Program-made: the position numbers and the translations under genes
The notes under the pieces: generated by a model
Told to the model about the DNA's origin: nothing
What the model saw: only the letters and a program-made list of their open reading frames with translations
The model's database searches: none
Source: Prunella strophiata
Taxonomy: Eukaryota > Chordata > Aves > Passeriformes > Prunellidae
Assembly (NCBI GenBank): GCA_036583965.1
Contig: JAZBQD010000015.1
Location: 19,348,310-19,412,309 of the forward strand
Length of the DNA stretch: 64,000 bases
Direction of reading: 5' to 3'
Shown here: positions 51,707 through 64,000 of the stretch, piece after piece
Layout of the letters: each line of letters begins with the position of its first letter
Position numbering within the stretch: the first letter of the stretch is position 1

Positions 51707-52628
51707 TTTAAAGTTTAGAACATCTAAGAAACTTCAACAAAGCAATTCTGATCTAAATAAAGGAGGGAAAGCTAAACTAATAACACATAAAATACACTAT
51801 ATAAAAAATCTATGCTGGCTGATGCTAAAGTGGAGACTAACACCTGAACTAAACCTTCTTGAATGGGATTTCGTCTGTCTAGATTACTTAAGGAAGTAGG
51901 CACCTAAGATTCACTTAGAAAATGGTGCAACCTGAATAATTTCCTACTTTGCGTTGAAGTCCTGGAGACTAATTAGCCACCCACATGATCATATACTTTC
52001 CTTCCCTGGGCTCCTTCAGCAGCCAGACATGCACCTAATGCTTTATTAAGCTTTTGTTGTGACCTACATTCAGGCAAACAGGCATCTAAATTCTGATACT
52101 GAGATGCACTGAGATGGTCTGTTATTCACAGAGGGGTGCATCTGCTGCAGACAGGCTGCCAGGTAGGAATAGCTGCCACAGAGTGCAGGAAACAGGAACT
52201 CTTCTGCACTCAGAGGATTGAAGGAAACAGATGTGGGTCTGACCTCAGTTTCATTCTTTCTGATTTTTAACCAGTAGTGGTCTAATACAAGAGCAATAGT
52301 CATGTAGGGTACCAGGTCTGGAACCTGCTATGCTGAACTGAAGCATGCTTTGATAACACTACACACTTCTATTCCCAGCCAAAGAGTATCTCAGCTTCAG
52401 ATGAGACTTCATACTCCAGAGAAGAATGGGATGTGGCATAGCTTGATGATAAAGGCACTATCTTGATACACAGGTTCAACCTCTTCAGTCTAAACAGTAT
52501 TTAAACAGTATATGTCCTGATTCTGGAATAAGCTTTTATATACAAACAGTATATAAAACTGACTGCTGGTGGTGCATTCTGAGAAGTGAGGATGCAGGTA
52601 TCTAGCATATCTAGTTAACATTCCTGTT

Positions 52629-52665
52629 TCACAGAATCACAGAATGGGTAAGGTTGGTCCTCTGC
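52629..52665 (-). repeat. Possible CR1 tail fragment
   Basis: CACAGAATCACAGAATGGGT followed by AAGGTTGGTCC resembles the reverse complement of a CR1 3' terminus. Only about 35 bases agree and the adjoining sequence diverges, so this is tentative. Confidence 0.55.
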
Positions 52666-55013
52666 AGCCTCAGTAGAAGGTGCCTCCCCTGGGAGAATCA
52701 ACTCACCCTCTGGAGTAGCCTTAGTCTCAAATAGAGTTAATGGGCTAAGGTTCTTTTATTTGGGCTGATCACTCACTGCAGGTACTGAGGTACTCAGATC
52801 TTTCCTTCAACTGTACAAGTGAAAGCTCTTCCTCAAAGCACCTCAAATGTATTTGAAGTTAGTATAAGTTAGATAAATTCAGGGACATAAATTCAGCTTA
52901 CTAGATTTCATCTTTTTTCTATGAGATCTCATCTTCACTAAAAATTTTAGAGCAGTGACTGAGGTCAGAGTTTAGAAAAGAAGCAATCATGTATAAGAAC
53001 CCCTACTCTAATACACATGCATAAGGGAGTCAGTTAAGAAAATCTAGATAATATTATTATTGTTGCACTTCCCATACTCCTGTCTCATGAATGCTTGACT
53101 GTTTGCTCAGCTATGCAACTCTAATGTGGTTTCATGTATAGGACATACAGACAAAACATATCTTCAGTCATAACAGATTTAGAAACAGAGAATATTTGAA
53201 GTTTTAAATCCTATGCTACAGTTATCTTTGTTATATAAGGGTTACTTCACGAATCTCATGAAAAGAGATAAAACTTGTGCCACTGGGAGAGACCATCTGC
53301 CCTACAGCTGATTTTTACCACCACAACCTACTCAAACATCACTGGCTTTTAGAGACAGCTGGCCAGGCATATTTTTTCTTCTTCTGTTGCTCATTATACT
53401 TTTTCATGTAACCTACATAGATGTTTATTAGGTTTATTATTATTTTAAAATTATATACTACTTTTATTTCTCATATTATTCTGAAACCAAAGATATACCA
53501 GTGGGATCTGTTGTTTGAAAACAAAATCTCAGTTTATTTTTTAAAATATTTGCAGTAATCTTTTTATTGGACTTAAGCTCATGTGGATGCTGAAACTGCC
53601 CTGAGGTGGTGATGTCTTTGGCATAGCTGAGGCCAGTTTTGAATTTTGTTAAACACACCTCTAAAAAATCCTGAGTACTGAGGGTTGCTAAATCAAACTA
53701 CTACTTCTTTCTGCTTCAGCTGCTGTCTAATATGCTTGAACAACAAGAAAAGGCTGTCAAATGGAAAAGCTTGTAGGATATAAAGGCCAGGAAATTATGG
53801 AAGTATTTAGGGTGCCCTAATCTATGTTTCTTTTTAAAATCTCTTTTTAGTGGTTTTACCTTTTACATATTTTTATACATGATCAAATATATTGATGTTC
53901 TGTATTAAAGCCAAAAGGATGGCTGATATTTTTGAAGTTAGAAAAAACCCAGAGGCAACTCTGGCTCAAAAGAATGCTTTGCCAAGTAAACAAGAGATAC
54001 TGCATAGACAACACAATTTTAAGAGCAGATTTTTCCCTACAAAGGTTCATAAAGCATCACTTGTGCAAGTCAGAAAATTACTGTATGCCAAACTGAATCT
54101 AAAAGTTCAGGAAATAAAGATGCACTTTTACAAGTACTATAAAATTAGTGAAAGTTCAGTGGGCATTTGATAGGAAAGAAACTGAGTGTTTTTCTTCCCA
54201 ATGAAATAATGATGAATCTATGAAATCATCCAGTGACCTAAAAGATGAATGGAATGCCATGGAGGGAAGTGTGGAAGAGGAGCTTTTGCCAGAAAGGATC
54301 AGTTTCAGAATAACAAGTAAAAAAGATGCAAGCAAGAATAAAGATATGCATTTCCTGTTCAGAGTGATGAAACAAATAAGTATAACCAGAATGTTTGGAG
54401 ATTCTCACTCTCGTAAGGAGTTCTACAGACACAGCTATACCTCAGCCCACAATGAAATGTATACTTCCTGACAACCATAAACAGCAGCTCAGAGCTCTGA
54501 TTTAGTGAATTTGTCATGCCAAAAAAAAAAATTACCAGAGTTCTGCACTGCTGCTGGACTAATCCTAATACCCTTGTTTGAAGACCACTGGAGAATTCCT
54601 CTTTCAGGAGCCTGCATGGTAACTATATCTAGCATTAATCTTTCTATACTATCTACCATCATCACTAAAAGTGGGCAGATGGATGACTTTTTGTTTCAGA
54701 GCAGCTGAAAAGATTTTGCCAAGGTCACAATTTTGAGTTCTTCAGGAACTCTTGTCAAAATCCTTATGTTTAGCATGGACTGTTACTAGGCTCTGTAAAA
54801 AAAAACTGTTAGACAGATCCACACGGACTCCACAGGCACTGATTGTGTAGAAAAAACTGGGGCTAAGGACAATTCTTACCTACAATATAAAAAATAATGC
54901 ATCCAAAGGGTGAGCAAGTAAGCCTTAAACATTTTCACCTTTTTTTAGATATTTTCTAGCAAACTATGACACTTCTTTTCTTTTCTCAACTGCTATAATC
55001 ATTTGAGAAAAAG

Positions 55014-55033
55014 TTTTTTTTTTTTTTTTTTTT
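55014..55033. repeat. T20 homopolymer
   Basis: Twenty consecutive T in the plus strand in the 12.7-kb intron. No associated element recognised. Confidence 0.95.
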
Positions 55034-58000
55034 GTTTCATTATAGGATATTAGTCTAAGTAGAACAGGTGATTTTTATGTCTGTCTTTATTTTGTATAAT
55101 GGAATTAAAATAAGGAACTACTACATGTTATTTCCACATTACAGTATTTCATGAAACATGCACGTTTCAGGCAGAGATTTCCTTTTTAAATTGAACAATC
55201 AACTCTCACATAATTTTTTAATTTATTTAGCGCACATATAAAAAATAAAATAAATATTTAAAAACTTCTTATGTCATATATAATATTAACCTCTATGAAC
55301 TACTTAACAACTTGTAATTGTACCTCTCCGATTTCATTATCATGAGCAGAACCCAACTTTCCTAATCATGCTAAAGGACGTTTTAAATTTTTTATACAAA
55401 GCCAGTTTATGTCAGTAGCACATAATATATTAACTTTAAATCATAAAATCAAGGCATTATTTTATAATCTCTTCTTTCTTTAGAAGTCCTTAAGTTTGAA
55501 TTTATATTTAAGCAGTTGTAAGGAATACTTTCAAGAATACTGCTGTGAAAAAAAAGTGTACTTTATCAAATATGAGTCATATTTGGTGTCTTAATTACAG
55601 TATTATTTAGAACTTCTTTATAAATATATATATGATCTCTTTTCCATTTCATAATGAAATTCAGTCATATCTTTCTGATCACTTAGATCATCCTTTACAT
55701 TTTGGTCAATTAATCAAAGAAAAACATTCATAAAGCTGCCACACAAAAGATTAACATCTCCATAAAGATATTTTGTAAGAAAATCAGATAATTTTCTGGT
55801 TTAAAAAAAAGTGAAAAACATGCAGCAAAGCAAGATAAGCATTGTAAAATATTAGTAAAACCTATTTTGCATAAATCTATAGTACCTTAGAAGCTTCCTA
55901 ATGAAAAAAAGGCAAACAACTTGTACCTAAACAGAATGTCAAAGCTAAATAAATTCAGTGAGACAATGGAAGAATTAAATTTTTATTCAAGTAAAGTTTT
56001 GGCTATATTGATGTATTTAAAAATGCAAGAACCAAGTTCCATACACAAGAAATTTGTTTATTTAAACAAGGTACAAATTTTTTGCCTGTCTTCTACTCAA
56101 GGGCTACTATTATGTGGAAAATGCGAAAAAAAAATATGTGTTAAGTAATGATAATGAATGATTTAAAGAGACATTCATCTTTATATAATAAACTCAAGCA
56201 CAAAATTATTTATTGTTTCAACAATACACAAATTTTGTATGTGGGATGCATAGCCATCATCACTATTGAAACCTCTATAAGATTAATATCGGGCAACTAG
56301 AAAAACTAGATGTCTCTTTAAATTTTAATTTAATATTTTAACCCCCATGCAGAATTTTACAAGCTGCTCACAAGATGACATGAAAGTTGTTAATATGGCT
56401 TAAAGCAACACACTCAAAATATGGGAAAACGGACTATAATGTAACGTTTTCCTACTATGCATTTTCCATAACAAACAAAAGAAAAACCCACAACTTTAGT
56501 TTCTGTCAGGCAGACGAAGTCTTTACCTGAACCCTAGGAACAAAAGGCGTTGTTCTTCTACTAAGGCTTTGGCTCTGGTAAGCAAAATTAAAGAAAAAGC
56601 AATAAAACAAAACCAAAAAGGACAACACGCTGGAAACTAAAAGACCAAAAGTAAAAACAAAGACACATAACTATTACTTTAAACACAGCTTTACACCAAC
56701 AACATATTTATCTAACAAAAAGTATTTTAATGCAATGCGTAAATTAAATCTGCAAATCTGTTACCAAATCATATCAAAACCCTTTGGTGGAAATTCTTGC
56801 CAGTAGGAAAGTCAGCAGGAATTTTGCCACTGATTCCCCAGGAGCAAGGATTTCTCTTTGCAAGTCCATAGACAACATTTACAAAAGATTTAGAAATAAC
56901 ATGTAACAAAAACAACAGGTAGGCAAAGTGTGATTTAAAAGTGGGGTTGGAAACATAAGGTTGATCATCTCTTTCAGGGAGATTGTACATGCATATTCAG
57001 AGAGAAACAAGTACAATTCAAGCACTGACAATTCTGGTTACTTAGGAAAGTGAGTGAAATAAAAAGTTTTCTCTTTTTTGCAACTTTAAGAGCCATGTCT
57101 ATTAAAAGCTGTCCTAAATACTTAGAAAACAATTAAAATAAAGTTAGTGCTCTCTGGTATTAACTTTTCCATGGGGGAAGGTGCAATCTATGTATTTCAA
57201 TTCTCTAGCAATCATGACAGAAATGACATATGGTATACACACAAAATCCTTGCATGAAATGGGATCTAGAAAATTTAGCAAACTGCATATACAGATGCAT
57301 TTATAACATATTTTTGTGCTGTAACACTTCAGACCACATACAACCTTGTGGCCTCCAGTGGCTACATCAAGACTCCAGCGAGCACAGGCAACACAAGTTC
57401 TTGGACTAGCTGCAAATTCCAAGCAACCACTCCCCCACCTTCAGTTTAAGGCAACAGGTAATGAAGTGGCACAGAATTGGTGCAGAGCATGGGCCATGGA
57501 CAGGAAAAGGAGCATGTGTTGATACCTCAGAGGGCTGGTGAGTGGGAGAACAGGAGCATGGAGTAGGTCACAATAATCACAGCCATATGACAGGTTGGAA
57601 TCTCCTTTAATTCTGCTCAGCTATCCTGAGATTATTGATCTAATTCAAAATGATAGAAAGAAGCTACTACTCAATATTCACTTCCATTAGAAATGTACTC
57701 AAAGCATGGAAATAGGCACTGTGGTGAGGCTTCTGCCACTCTCCTTGCTTATTTGGCATGCACAGCTGATCAAGAAATCTGTTCTATAAAATGTGTGAAG
57801 CAATCCGTTCTTATATCAAAGAAAGAGGATAATTTGGCAGTCTGGATCACAGGTTTTGTCTGATGTGCTCCCTGTGTCCTACCTGCCACTCTGCATAGGC
57901 AGGACTGCAGAGCCCAGAGTTAAGGGTGTCAGAATGTGACCTAGTCACAACAAAAGCAGATCTTCAGCTTGCTTCATTTCCATTTTACAAGGGAAAAAAT

Positions 58001-61000
58001 AAATTACCACAGGATATTGCAATTCTAAGAGGGACAGAATCTCTCCCACCATGCATCAAGGGTCCTCACCAGTCTTATTCTGCCTTAGAAATGGAGGAAA
58101 ATTAACACATTGTGTGCACTACCTAGAACTTTTCCAGGTTTTGATGTTAGACCAACAGCAATTTAATTTTATAGAGGTACAAAGGGGAGGAGAAAAGGAA
58201 AAAGTATATGCGAAAGGGGAGGGGTAGCATGTGTTGTACTTGATCTCATCCCCACAATGTGGTGACATATAGGCCCTTCATAATGTACCATAAAGGCTTT
58301 CAATTATGTTGCATATATTACAACTATAATTAATATAACTTTATTTTTATTGCTTTATAAACTGAATATGTATGGAAAAATCTATTGAAGTGATTCTGTG
58401 GTTCAAGTGTACAGGGAAATAGATTAATTTTATAAATGACACCCCTTTTCTGTTAGAACTTCCACCAGTACAAAAAATTAAATACTATGATTTTATACTT
58501 CTATCCATTCACATGGTCTTATAGTTATGTTGTTATTCCTTAAACCTAACTACTGGAAAAGCATTTCATGTTATACTTTCCATACAGTATCCAAAATGTA
58601 GCTAAAATTCAGTAGTTAAGCTAAGAGCACCAACATACAAATAATAATTTTGACTTTTTCAAAATTATAATAAAGGAAAAACAGCTCAGTGAAAAAATAC
58701 AGAAACAGGAATGAGACAAAGCAAATAATAGAAAAACTATAATTGCAATAACAGTCAGATACTCCCCTGAAAAACAACATGAATAAAAAGTGCAATAAAA
58801 TAAAACACAGATAATATGGATAAATTATATTAGCAAGTTATAACACACAATAGTTTACTGTAGTTGCACATAATTTGTTCAATTAAATATGTACTTGGGC
58901 AGAATAATTATTAGTGTAAAGAGGATTTCCTGTCTATGTGTGATGGTTTACTTTGTGGTCAATCCTATTAGTCAGCTCTAGACTTGACACTGTAACCTCC
59001 ACAAGGAAAACACTTACACAGACCTAATGCCAATACAGAGGAAAAGAAGACTGAGCAGACAGACAAAGACATCCCTGAATACTACAGTGGCATTGCAGCA
59101 GCTAAACCAGCCAAAATCATACTGAACATAAAGAAACAGATTCCAAAATACTATTTATATATAAAAACCCTTTAAGGATCTAGAGCACTGTCTGAATAAG
59201 CCTATACTCAAGTACTCATTCAAATACTTCAGACTTTCATCCAAATTGTTGTATCTCCATTTCTGCCTACAACTCTTGTATTTCACAGCCTGTATTTCAC
59301 AGTAACCACAGCTGCACTTAACAGCAACCCTTCAGGATACATGCTTCTGTTCAGAGGCACAGAAAATATGGAAAACTCTTTCAAAACTTTGCCTTTCATC
59401 TGTTCCTTCAGATCCATCACACCTGCTTGAATTCAGCCAAGCATTACCCAGAATATCATTGACCCACCACTTCCACAAAGAACAGCATCCTCATTTACTA
59501 ATTTACAGCTCATTTATTACCAGAGTTCTGTAGTTATTCTCCTGTCTAGGCACTCCCCATAAAGAGCACATTCACAATTACATTCAGAATTTAGTATTTC
59601 CTTTCATTTCTACCTTACTCAGCTATTTTGAATGAATATGGAATCCATCAACTGTTCCATTATAAAAGAGCTGATTAAGACATGGAAAACCAAAATACTG
59701 AAGCAAATTACATTTTGTAGCATTCAAAATAAAATATTTTTTATAACTTGAGGAGATTTTTAAAATTAAGTTTTACCTTACTACTTCACCTTTGTTAAAG
59801 GTCCAAAATTAGAAAATCTCATAGTCCATTCCAATTTTTCAAAACATCTCCAACTTTACAAACAGGATTTTTTCACTTACTCTTCTGAAGTTTCAAAACT
59901 TTTAAAAATTGTGGAACGATAAACCCAAATATCAAAAAGTGAAGGAAAAACTATTCATCATACCACTTTCAACAACATAAACATCCAAATCTGATGTCAC
60001 AATATTTATAATTTTTCAAAACTATCTTAAAGTATCAGATCAAAAAGAAACTACATTGATTGCTTTGAAAACACTCTTCCTGGAGAATACTTTAATTCTC
60101 ATAAAGTCCTCAATTTCTTAAAATGCATATTGGCCTATACATTGCAATTTGCCCAGTTAGATCCCATGTTGCCACCTATCCAGAGCATCTTCAGACAGTG
60201 TGACAGCCACCTTTGCTAGCAAAGCAAAATGTTTAGTACTTGCCTCCCAAAGTCTTGACCCAACAGCAGCAGGAGCTGGGTTGTGCCCTTAACATGATTA
60301 ACATGAAGTACAGATATTTCCAAGTGTTTCATTAGCTGGGCAGACAAGACAAGCATCCAAACTTACAAACTGTCTACTAATCTTAGATGTCTAAATTGGG
60401 ACTTTAGAGAGTTAGAGAGTATTTCTGACTTCAGTTTCACTCAGCTGGAGCTTTGTGTTCTCAGATAGATATCAGCTGCTCTCTGAGGGAAACACAGATA
60501 ATATGAAGTAGGGAGTACTGAATGTAATTGCAAACAGTAGATAAGGAAGCACCAAAAGAAAAGGAAATATTTTCTAATGTCTATTAATATTACTTGGTTT
60601 CCTTAGAGGGAAAGAAATTTTTTAGAATAGGCATTTATATATTGAAAAATACTCAAAAAATAAATAAAGATAGGAATTATGCCTTCTTGATTTAAACAAT
60701 GAATTTTATGTGCCATTCTGAGAAATAAAACCTTTGCATTTCTGTTATTCTCAATAAATTATAACATACCTCAAAAATTCCCAATACTATGATTATATAC
60801 CTTAAACTTCAGTATCCTATGAAACCACTAAATCAAAAGACTTACTGATTTCACTAAAAAATCCTAATCTTAAACTCATGATGATTTTGATCTGAAACTT
60901 CTCACTTTCTCAAGTGAGAAAGCCAGTTCTGTGTGGTTCCTATTTGGACAATGTTCCCATCATGTGTGTGCACTGGTCATCTGAGCAGCTAACTCTGGCT

Positions 61001-62215
61001 CTTGAATTTCCTGCTGGGAGCTATGCACCACAAATTTTTGACAGCCTAATCTTTTATAAAATGTGAAAAAAGGAATTTCTTTCTTCCCTGTCTCCCCTAT
61101 CAACAATTTTTACTGTATTGTAAAAATAAGAGGGTTTTTAGAAAGTTTGGTCTGTGTATTTTGACAGTTCATGTTCCCTCATGTTCATGTTTTGCAAAGC
61201 ACTCTGTATTCTACAGTCAAGATTTTTAGTTTTCCATTTATCCAAATGATTGAATCTTTCAAAGTAGTTAAATACAACAACTACAGAAAATTATATATTG
61301 TAAATGGTTTTTCTGATGAGCAAACAGATAATGTCTCATGCACTACAAATGGCGCCAACATGGCCGCTGAAGAGACAAAAATATTCTCTGTCTTCTCTAT
61401 CAATACCATAAACCATTTCTGTGAGACCTAGAAACAGTCTGCTTGGATTTTATGCATATTTTTATGGTATACTTAACATATACAACTTGGAAGTAACATG
61501 AATGTGACATTTCCAAACTTGTTTAACACCGGTTTTGCACTGCTTCCATTCCATTTGTCTTTCATTTTCATTATGTCAGATCTCAACTGAGCACTTTTGA
61601 AAAATCACACTTTGGAATTTTAAATAACATGGAAAGGTGCACAAAACCCAAGTTCTTCAGTTTATTACCAAAAAGTACCCTTTAAAAGAAAATATTCACA
61701 TAATGAACTTTCTTCTCAGTGAGACTGAAGAACAGAACTGAGTAACATCAATACAAAGAATACAACATGAGTAAAATATCAGAGGAATATCTGGGGAAGT
61801 TATATATGAAAGTTAGTGCATAAGAAATAAGCAGTCATAACATCCAGGCACACAGGTAATAAAATCTACCAACTCTACACACAAGTGTGACAGTTGAAAA
61901 AAATGTTTACTGTCAACAGCACAAACATAACTGGAAGCCAAGATAAGACCTTTCTGAAAATTTGACTCTACCAGTCTAGCTTACCAGATAAATATACATG
62001 TATGTATCAAATTCAACTCATACAAAATTTCCAAAAGCTAATAAAATGGAATATTATTATGAAATTCTGTTCCTGCCTAGACTGAGATGTATAGCATTAA
62101 ACAAAAAGCATTGCTAGTTTAACAAGAAATTTCTTTTAGAGGTAGCTAGCACTACAGTAAGAGTTGTATATGCTGCAAAAAACACAACATTAATATCAAT
62201 GAAATGTTTACATAC

Positions 62216-62328
62216 TGAAAGTTGTCCAGACAAGAACTGTGGAACATCCCTTAACATGCCAGGACTCATAGGAGAAGTCACTGAAATAGAAGGTCGGTCC
62301 ATTTTTTGAGATTCAAATGAACTAGAAC
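62216..62328 (-). CDS. RIMS2: RIMS2 exon, serine-rich linker leading into C2A (113 nt)
   Basis: Seen: the acceptor is AATTACAG and the donor GTATGT. The peptide runs from the serine stretch through FESQKMDRPSISVTSPMSPG to PQFLSGQLS. It starts in phase 1 and ends in phase 0. Known: in RIM proteins this stretch directly precedes the first beta strand of C2A, and SGQLS begins that strand. The following exon at 49376-49506 opens with IKLW, completing GQLSIKLW. The Ser/Pro clusters (SISVTSPMSPG) offer possible proline-directed kinase sites; this is inference from sequence only. In RIM1 the same position reads MERPSISVISPTSPG, so the MDRP...MSPGMLRDVPQF wording favours RIMS2. Confidence 0.96.
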
Positions 62329-63471
62329 CTGTAATTATAAACAAAAATATATTATAAATAGTAGCAGTTATGCATATATTTCAACATTCTTTAAACAGAA
62401 ATTGTAGAAATATGACCAAACATACAGTAAAGTTGTGATAAATATCACTTTTTAAAATCTATTTAAAATTACCAAATGATGATACTCAATCTTTTGGTGA
62501 TCAGATGCAATCAGGAGCTTTTATTTATAGAAGGGAATATAGATTATTCAGATATTTCTGACTGTAATTATGTCAGTAAGCTGAAGGTCCAAAAATAAAC
62601 ACTTTACTGTGGTCAAATGAATTCAGTCTTCTGATTTATTAGCTTCTACAATCAACTAATTTTTAATTAGATTTTTACAAAAAAATATCAAGATGTACAC
62701 TATGTTTTTTGTGCATTTCGTTTCAAATCTACAAGGTCTAAAAATGGTCAGACGACAAGCTTTGACATAGAAAACACAGAGGAAAAGTGAAATATTTTTA
62801 TAAATACAAAAGACAATCCACATCTCACAAAACATAAAATTAATTTTAAGAATTGGGCAATGAGTAAAAAGTCATTGAAGGAATCTTTAATATTATTATA
62901 ATCAAGTTTATGCCATTTCATTTATTCATGGCTTCTATTATAATAGCATTCTAAAACAATGATAAAAAATAACTCCAGGCTGAAATCCATCTTATCAGAT
63001 CCAAGCCAAAGAACATCTTCCCTACATGAAATATGGGTTTAGTCAGTTTAAGTAGCACTGAGTGGCTCTAATAAAGTAAGGGTATTCTGAGTTCAAAGTA
63101 GCTATCACTCAGGCTGTAAACAAAGAACAATTCTTTCCCATTTTTAGTTTATAAGATGCAATTGAAATGCAAAGCGAGAGAACAGGAAATTAAAAATTGC
63201 TATTAGTGTTCTTATACATTAGTTGGAATTATACTTTCTTCAATCAAAACTCATCTAAGCTTATAACCAATGTCAAACCTAAATCACAATATCCTGAGTT
63301 TTGATAGCTTGTTATTAAACAAAGGCAGATAGATAATACAGTAAGATGACATATTGAGACAAATATAGACAAAATGACAAGACCTATACTGACTGCAGAG
63401 GACATTTTTCATTCTATTTGTGCTTACATAAAAGAGAGAGAAGATTTTCCTACCCCACAATTGAAACTTAC
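62329..63471 (-). other. RIMS2: RIMS2 intron, 1143 bp
   Basis: A short AT-rich intron between the two linker exons before C2A. The splice borders are a GTAAGT donor and a TTACAG acceptor, and it interrupts a Ser codon (phase 1). I see no repeat, RNA gene or other coding segment in it. Confidence 0.9.
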
Positions 63472-63518
63472 TGGACTCCAGCTGTGCATGTGTGCTGTCA
63501 GGTATTCTGGGAATGTCC
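63472..63518 (-). CDS. RIMS2: RIMS2 exon, linker just before C2A (47 nt, internal)
   Basis: Seen: on the minus strand a pyrimidine-rich tract ends in TTTCAG, then 47 nt, then a strong GTAAGT donor. The frame reads DIPRIPDSTHAQLES with one nucleotide of a split codon on the left (phase 2) and one on the right (phase 1). Known: DIPRIP followed by a serine run is the RIM-family linker between the PDZ domain and C2A; RIMS1 and RIMS2 both have it. The exon joins in phase to the next one at 62216-62328, giving LESSSSSFESQK. The preceding exon should end in GG to complete a glycine codon; I found none between this exon and the right edge, so it lies outside the window. The exon is very short and could be missed by automatic gene callers. 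The chance of a false call is low because both splice sites and the peptide agree. Confidence 0.93.
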
Positions 63519-64000
63519 CTGAAATCAGGAAAATTAAGACAGGCTGATCCTTTATCTAACAAGCATATTTAAATTTCAGTTACATTATAACACTTCTCCA
63601 ATCCACCATGGAATGCCTCAGGAATGGTGTATGATCTGCTGGCTGCCTTCAGCCACTGGGATGATTATCTGTTGTTAGTATAAATAATTTCAGTGTCAAA
63701 TTAAATCCTGCAGAAAAGATTTGGTGGATGCAGGAGACAGGCTGCACAGTCACAAACAAAATAATTCAGTAAATAAAAGAACAATCTCAGAGTTAATGGT
63801 AGACTAAAACTGTGAGCAGTAGGATTTTACGATGACATTATACATTAATTAAATTTACTGGACCCTCAGCGAAACACACTCAGCTGCCAATCATGGCTAT
63901 CCCAGTACATTCTTTACTGTCCTTGAACCACAAATTTAATCAATCTTACCTTTTCTGAAACCAAATAAAATGTATAAGTTCATTTGGCAAAATTGCATTC
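63519..64000 (-). other. RIMS2: RIMS2 intron, partial (upstream of the DIPRIP exon)
   Basis: This is intron that continues beyond the right edge. It is AT-rich. A GTAAGA donor-like site preceded by TTTCAG and only five bases (around 63948-63960) is too small and out of phase for an exon. I see no repeat or gene in it. Confidence 0.85.

Larger units (their letters stand above)
49507..62215 (-). other. RIMS2: RIMS2 intron, about 12.7 kb
   Basis: A phase-0 intron immediately before the C2A coding exons. It holds a (CA)n microsatellite near 51.7 kb, a T run near 55.0 kb, a short CR1-like piece near 52.6 kb and a CpG-bearing spot near 61.35 kb. Two lysine-rich open frames of about 80-90 codons at 53892-54170 and 54220-54471 on the plus strand match nothing I recognise and have no splice or codon evidence. 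The remainder is AT-rich sequence with no feature I can support. Confidence 0.9.

Noticed and set aside
58940..59010. TGTGATGGTTTACTTTGTGG, resembling the start of a songbird LTR
   Set aside because: The similarity stops after about 12 bases and no matching 3' end follows.
63948..63960. A TTTCAG acceptor and GTAAGA donor five bases apart on the minus strand, like a microexon
   Set aside because: Five bases would shift the frame, and the exon before 63518 must end in GG rather than AG.
1..64000. tRNA, rRNA, snRNA genes, CRISPR arrays, bacterial operons or CpG-island promoters
   Set aside because: None was visible by eye; the window is intron-dominated vertebrate DNA without a CpG-island-like stretch.

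Overview
The window is AT-rich vertebrate genomic DNA without operons or long open reading frames. Short coding islands with GT-AG splice borders lie on the minus strand inside long introns. CR1-type LINE 3' ends and retroviral LTR fragments of a type familiar from bird genomes point to a bird, probably a neoavian or songbird. That species inference rests on repeat recognition from memory, not on a search.

The only gene I can support is a middle part of RIMS2 (regulating synaptic membrane exocytosis 2, RIM2). It is transcribed right to left, and neither its start nor its stop lies in the window. Eight exons agree with the family and join in phase: 63472-63518, 62216-62328, 49376-49506, 46502-46673, 45800-45953, 31017-31085, 20506-20662 and 16980-17096. 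A ninth, probably alternative, 108-nt exon lies at 5936-6043. Together they encode the end of the serine-rich linker after the PDZ domain, the whole C2A domain (three exons), and the start of the Ser/Arg-rich linker before C2B. The assignment to RIMS2 rather than RIMS1 rests on C2A wording such as ILGAKDLPSREDG and on SRNVDQGLRGTR downstream.

Layout: 64000-62216, two small exons before C2A; 62215-49507, a 12.7-kb intron with a (CA)n microsatellite; 49506-45800, three exons forming C2A with short introns; 45799-31086, a 14.7-kb intron with a CR1 3' end, a G/T-rich block and an unusual cluster of small stem-loops; 31085-31017, a 69-nt linker exon; 31016-20663, a 10.4-kb intron with a CR1, a solo LTR and a perfect hairpin; 20662-16980, two linker exons around a 3.4-kb intron with an LTR; 16979-6044, a 10.9-kb intron with an LTR and a CR1; 6043-5936, the probable alternative exon; 5935-1, intron.

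RIM proteins are active-zone scaffolds that link Rab3 and Munc13 (N-terminal part) to calcium channels and RIM-binding proteins (PDZ and linker) for vesicle priming. No other gene, RNA gene, promoter or CRISPR array can be supported. No undescribed biological system was found. The most useful leads are the phase-symmetric alternative exon and a few structured intronic sequences.
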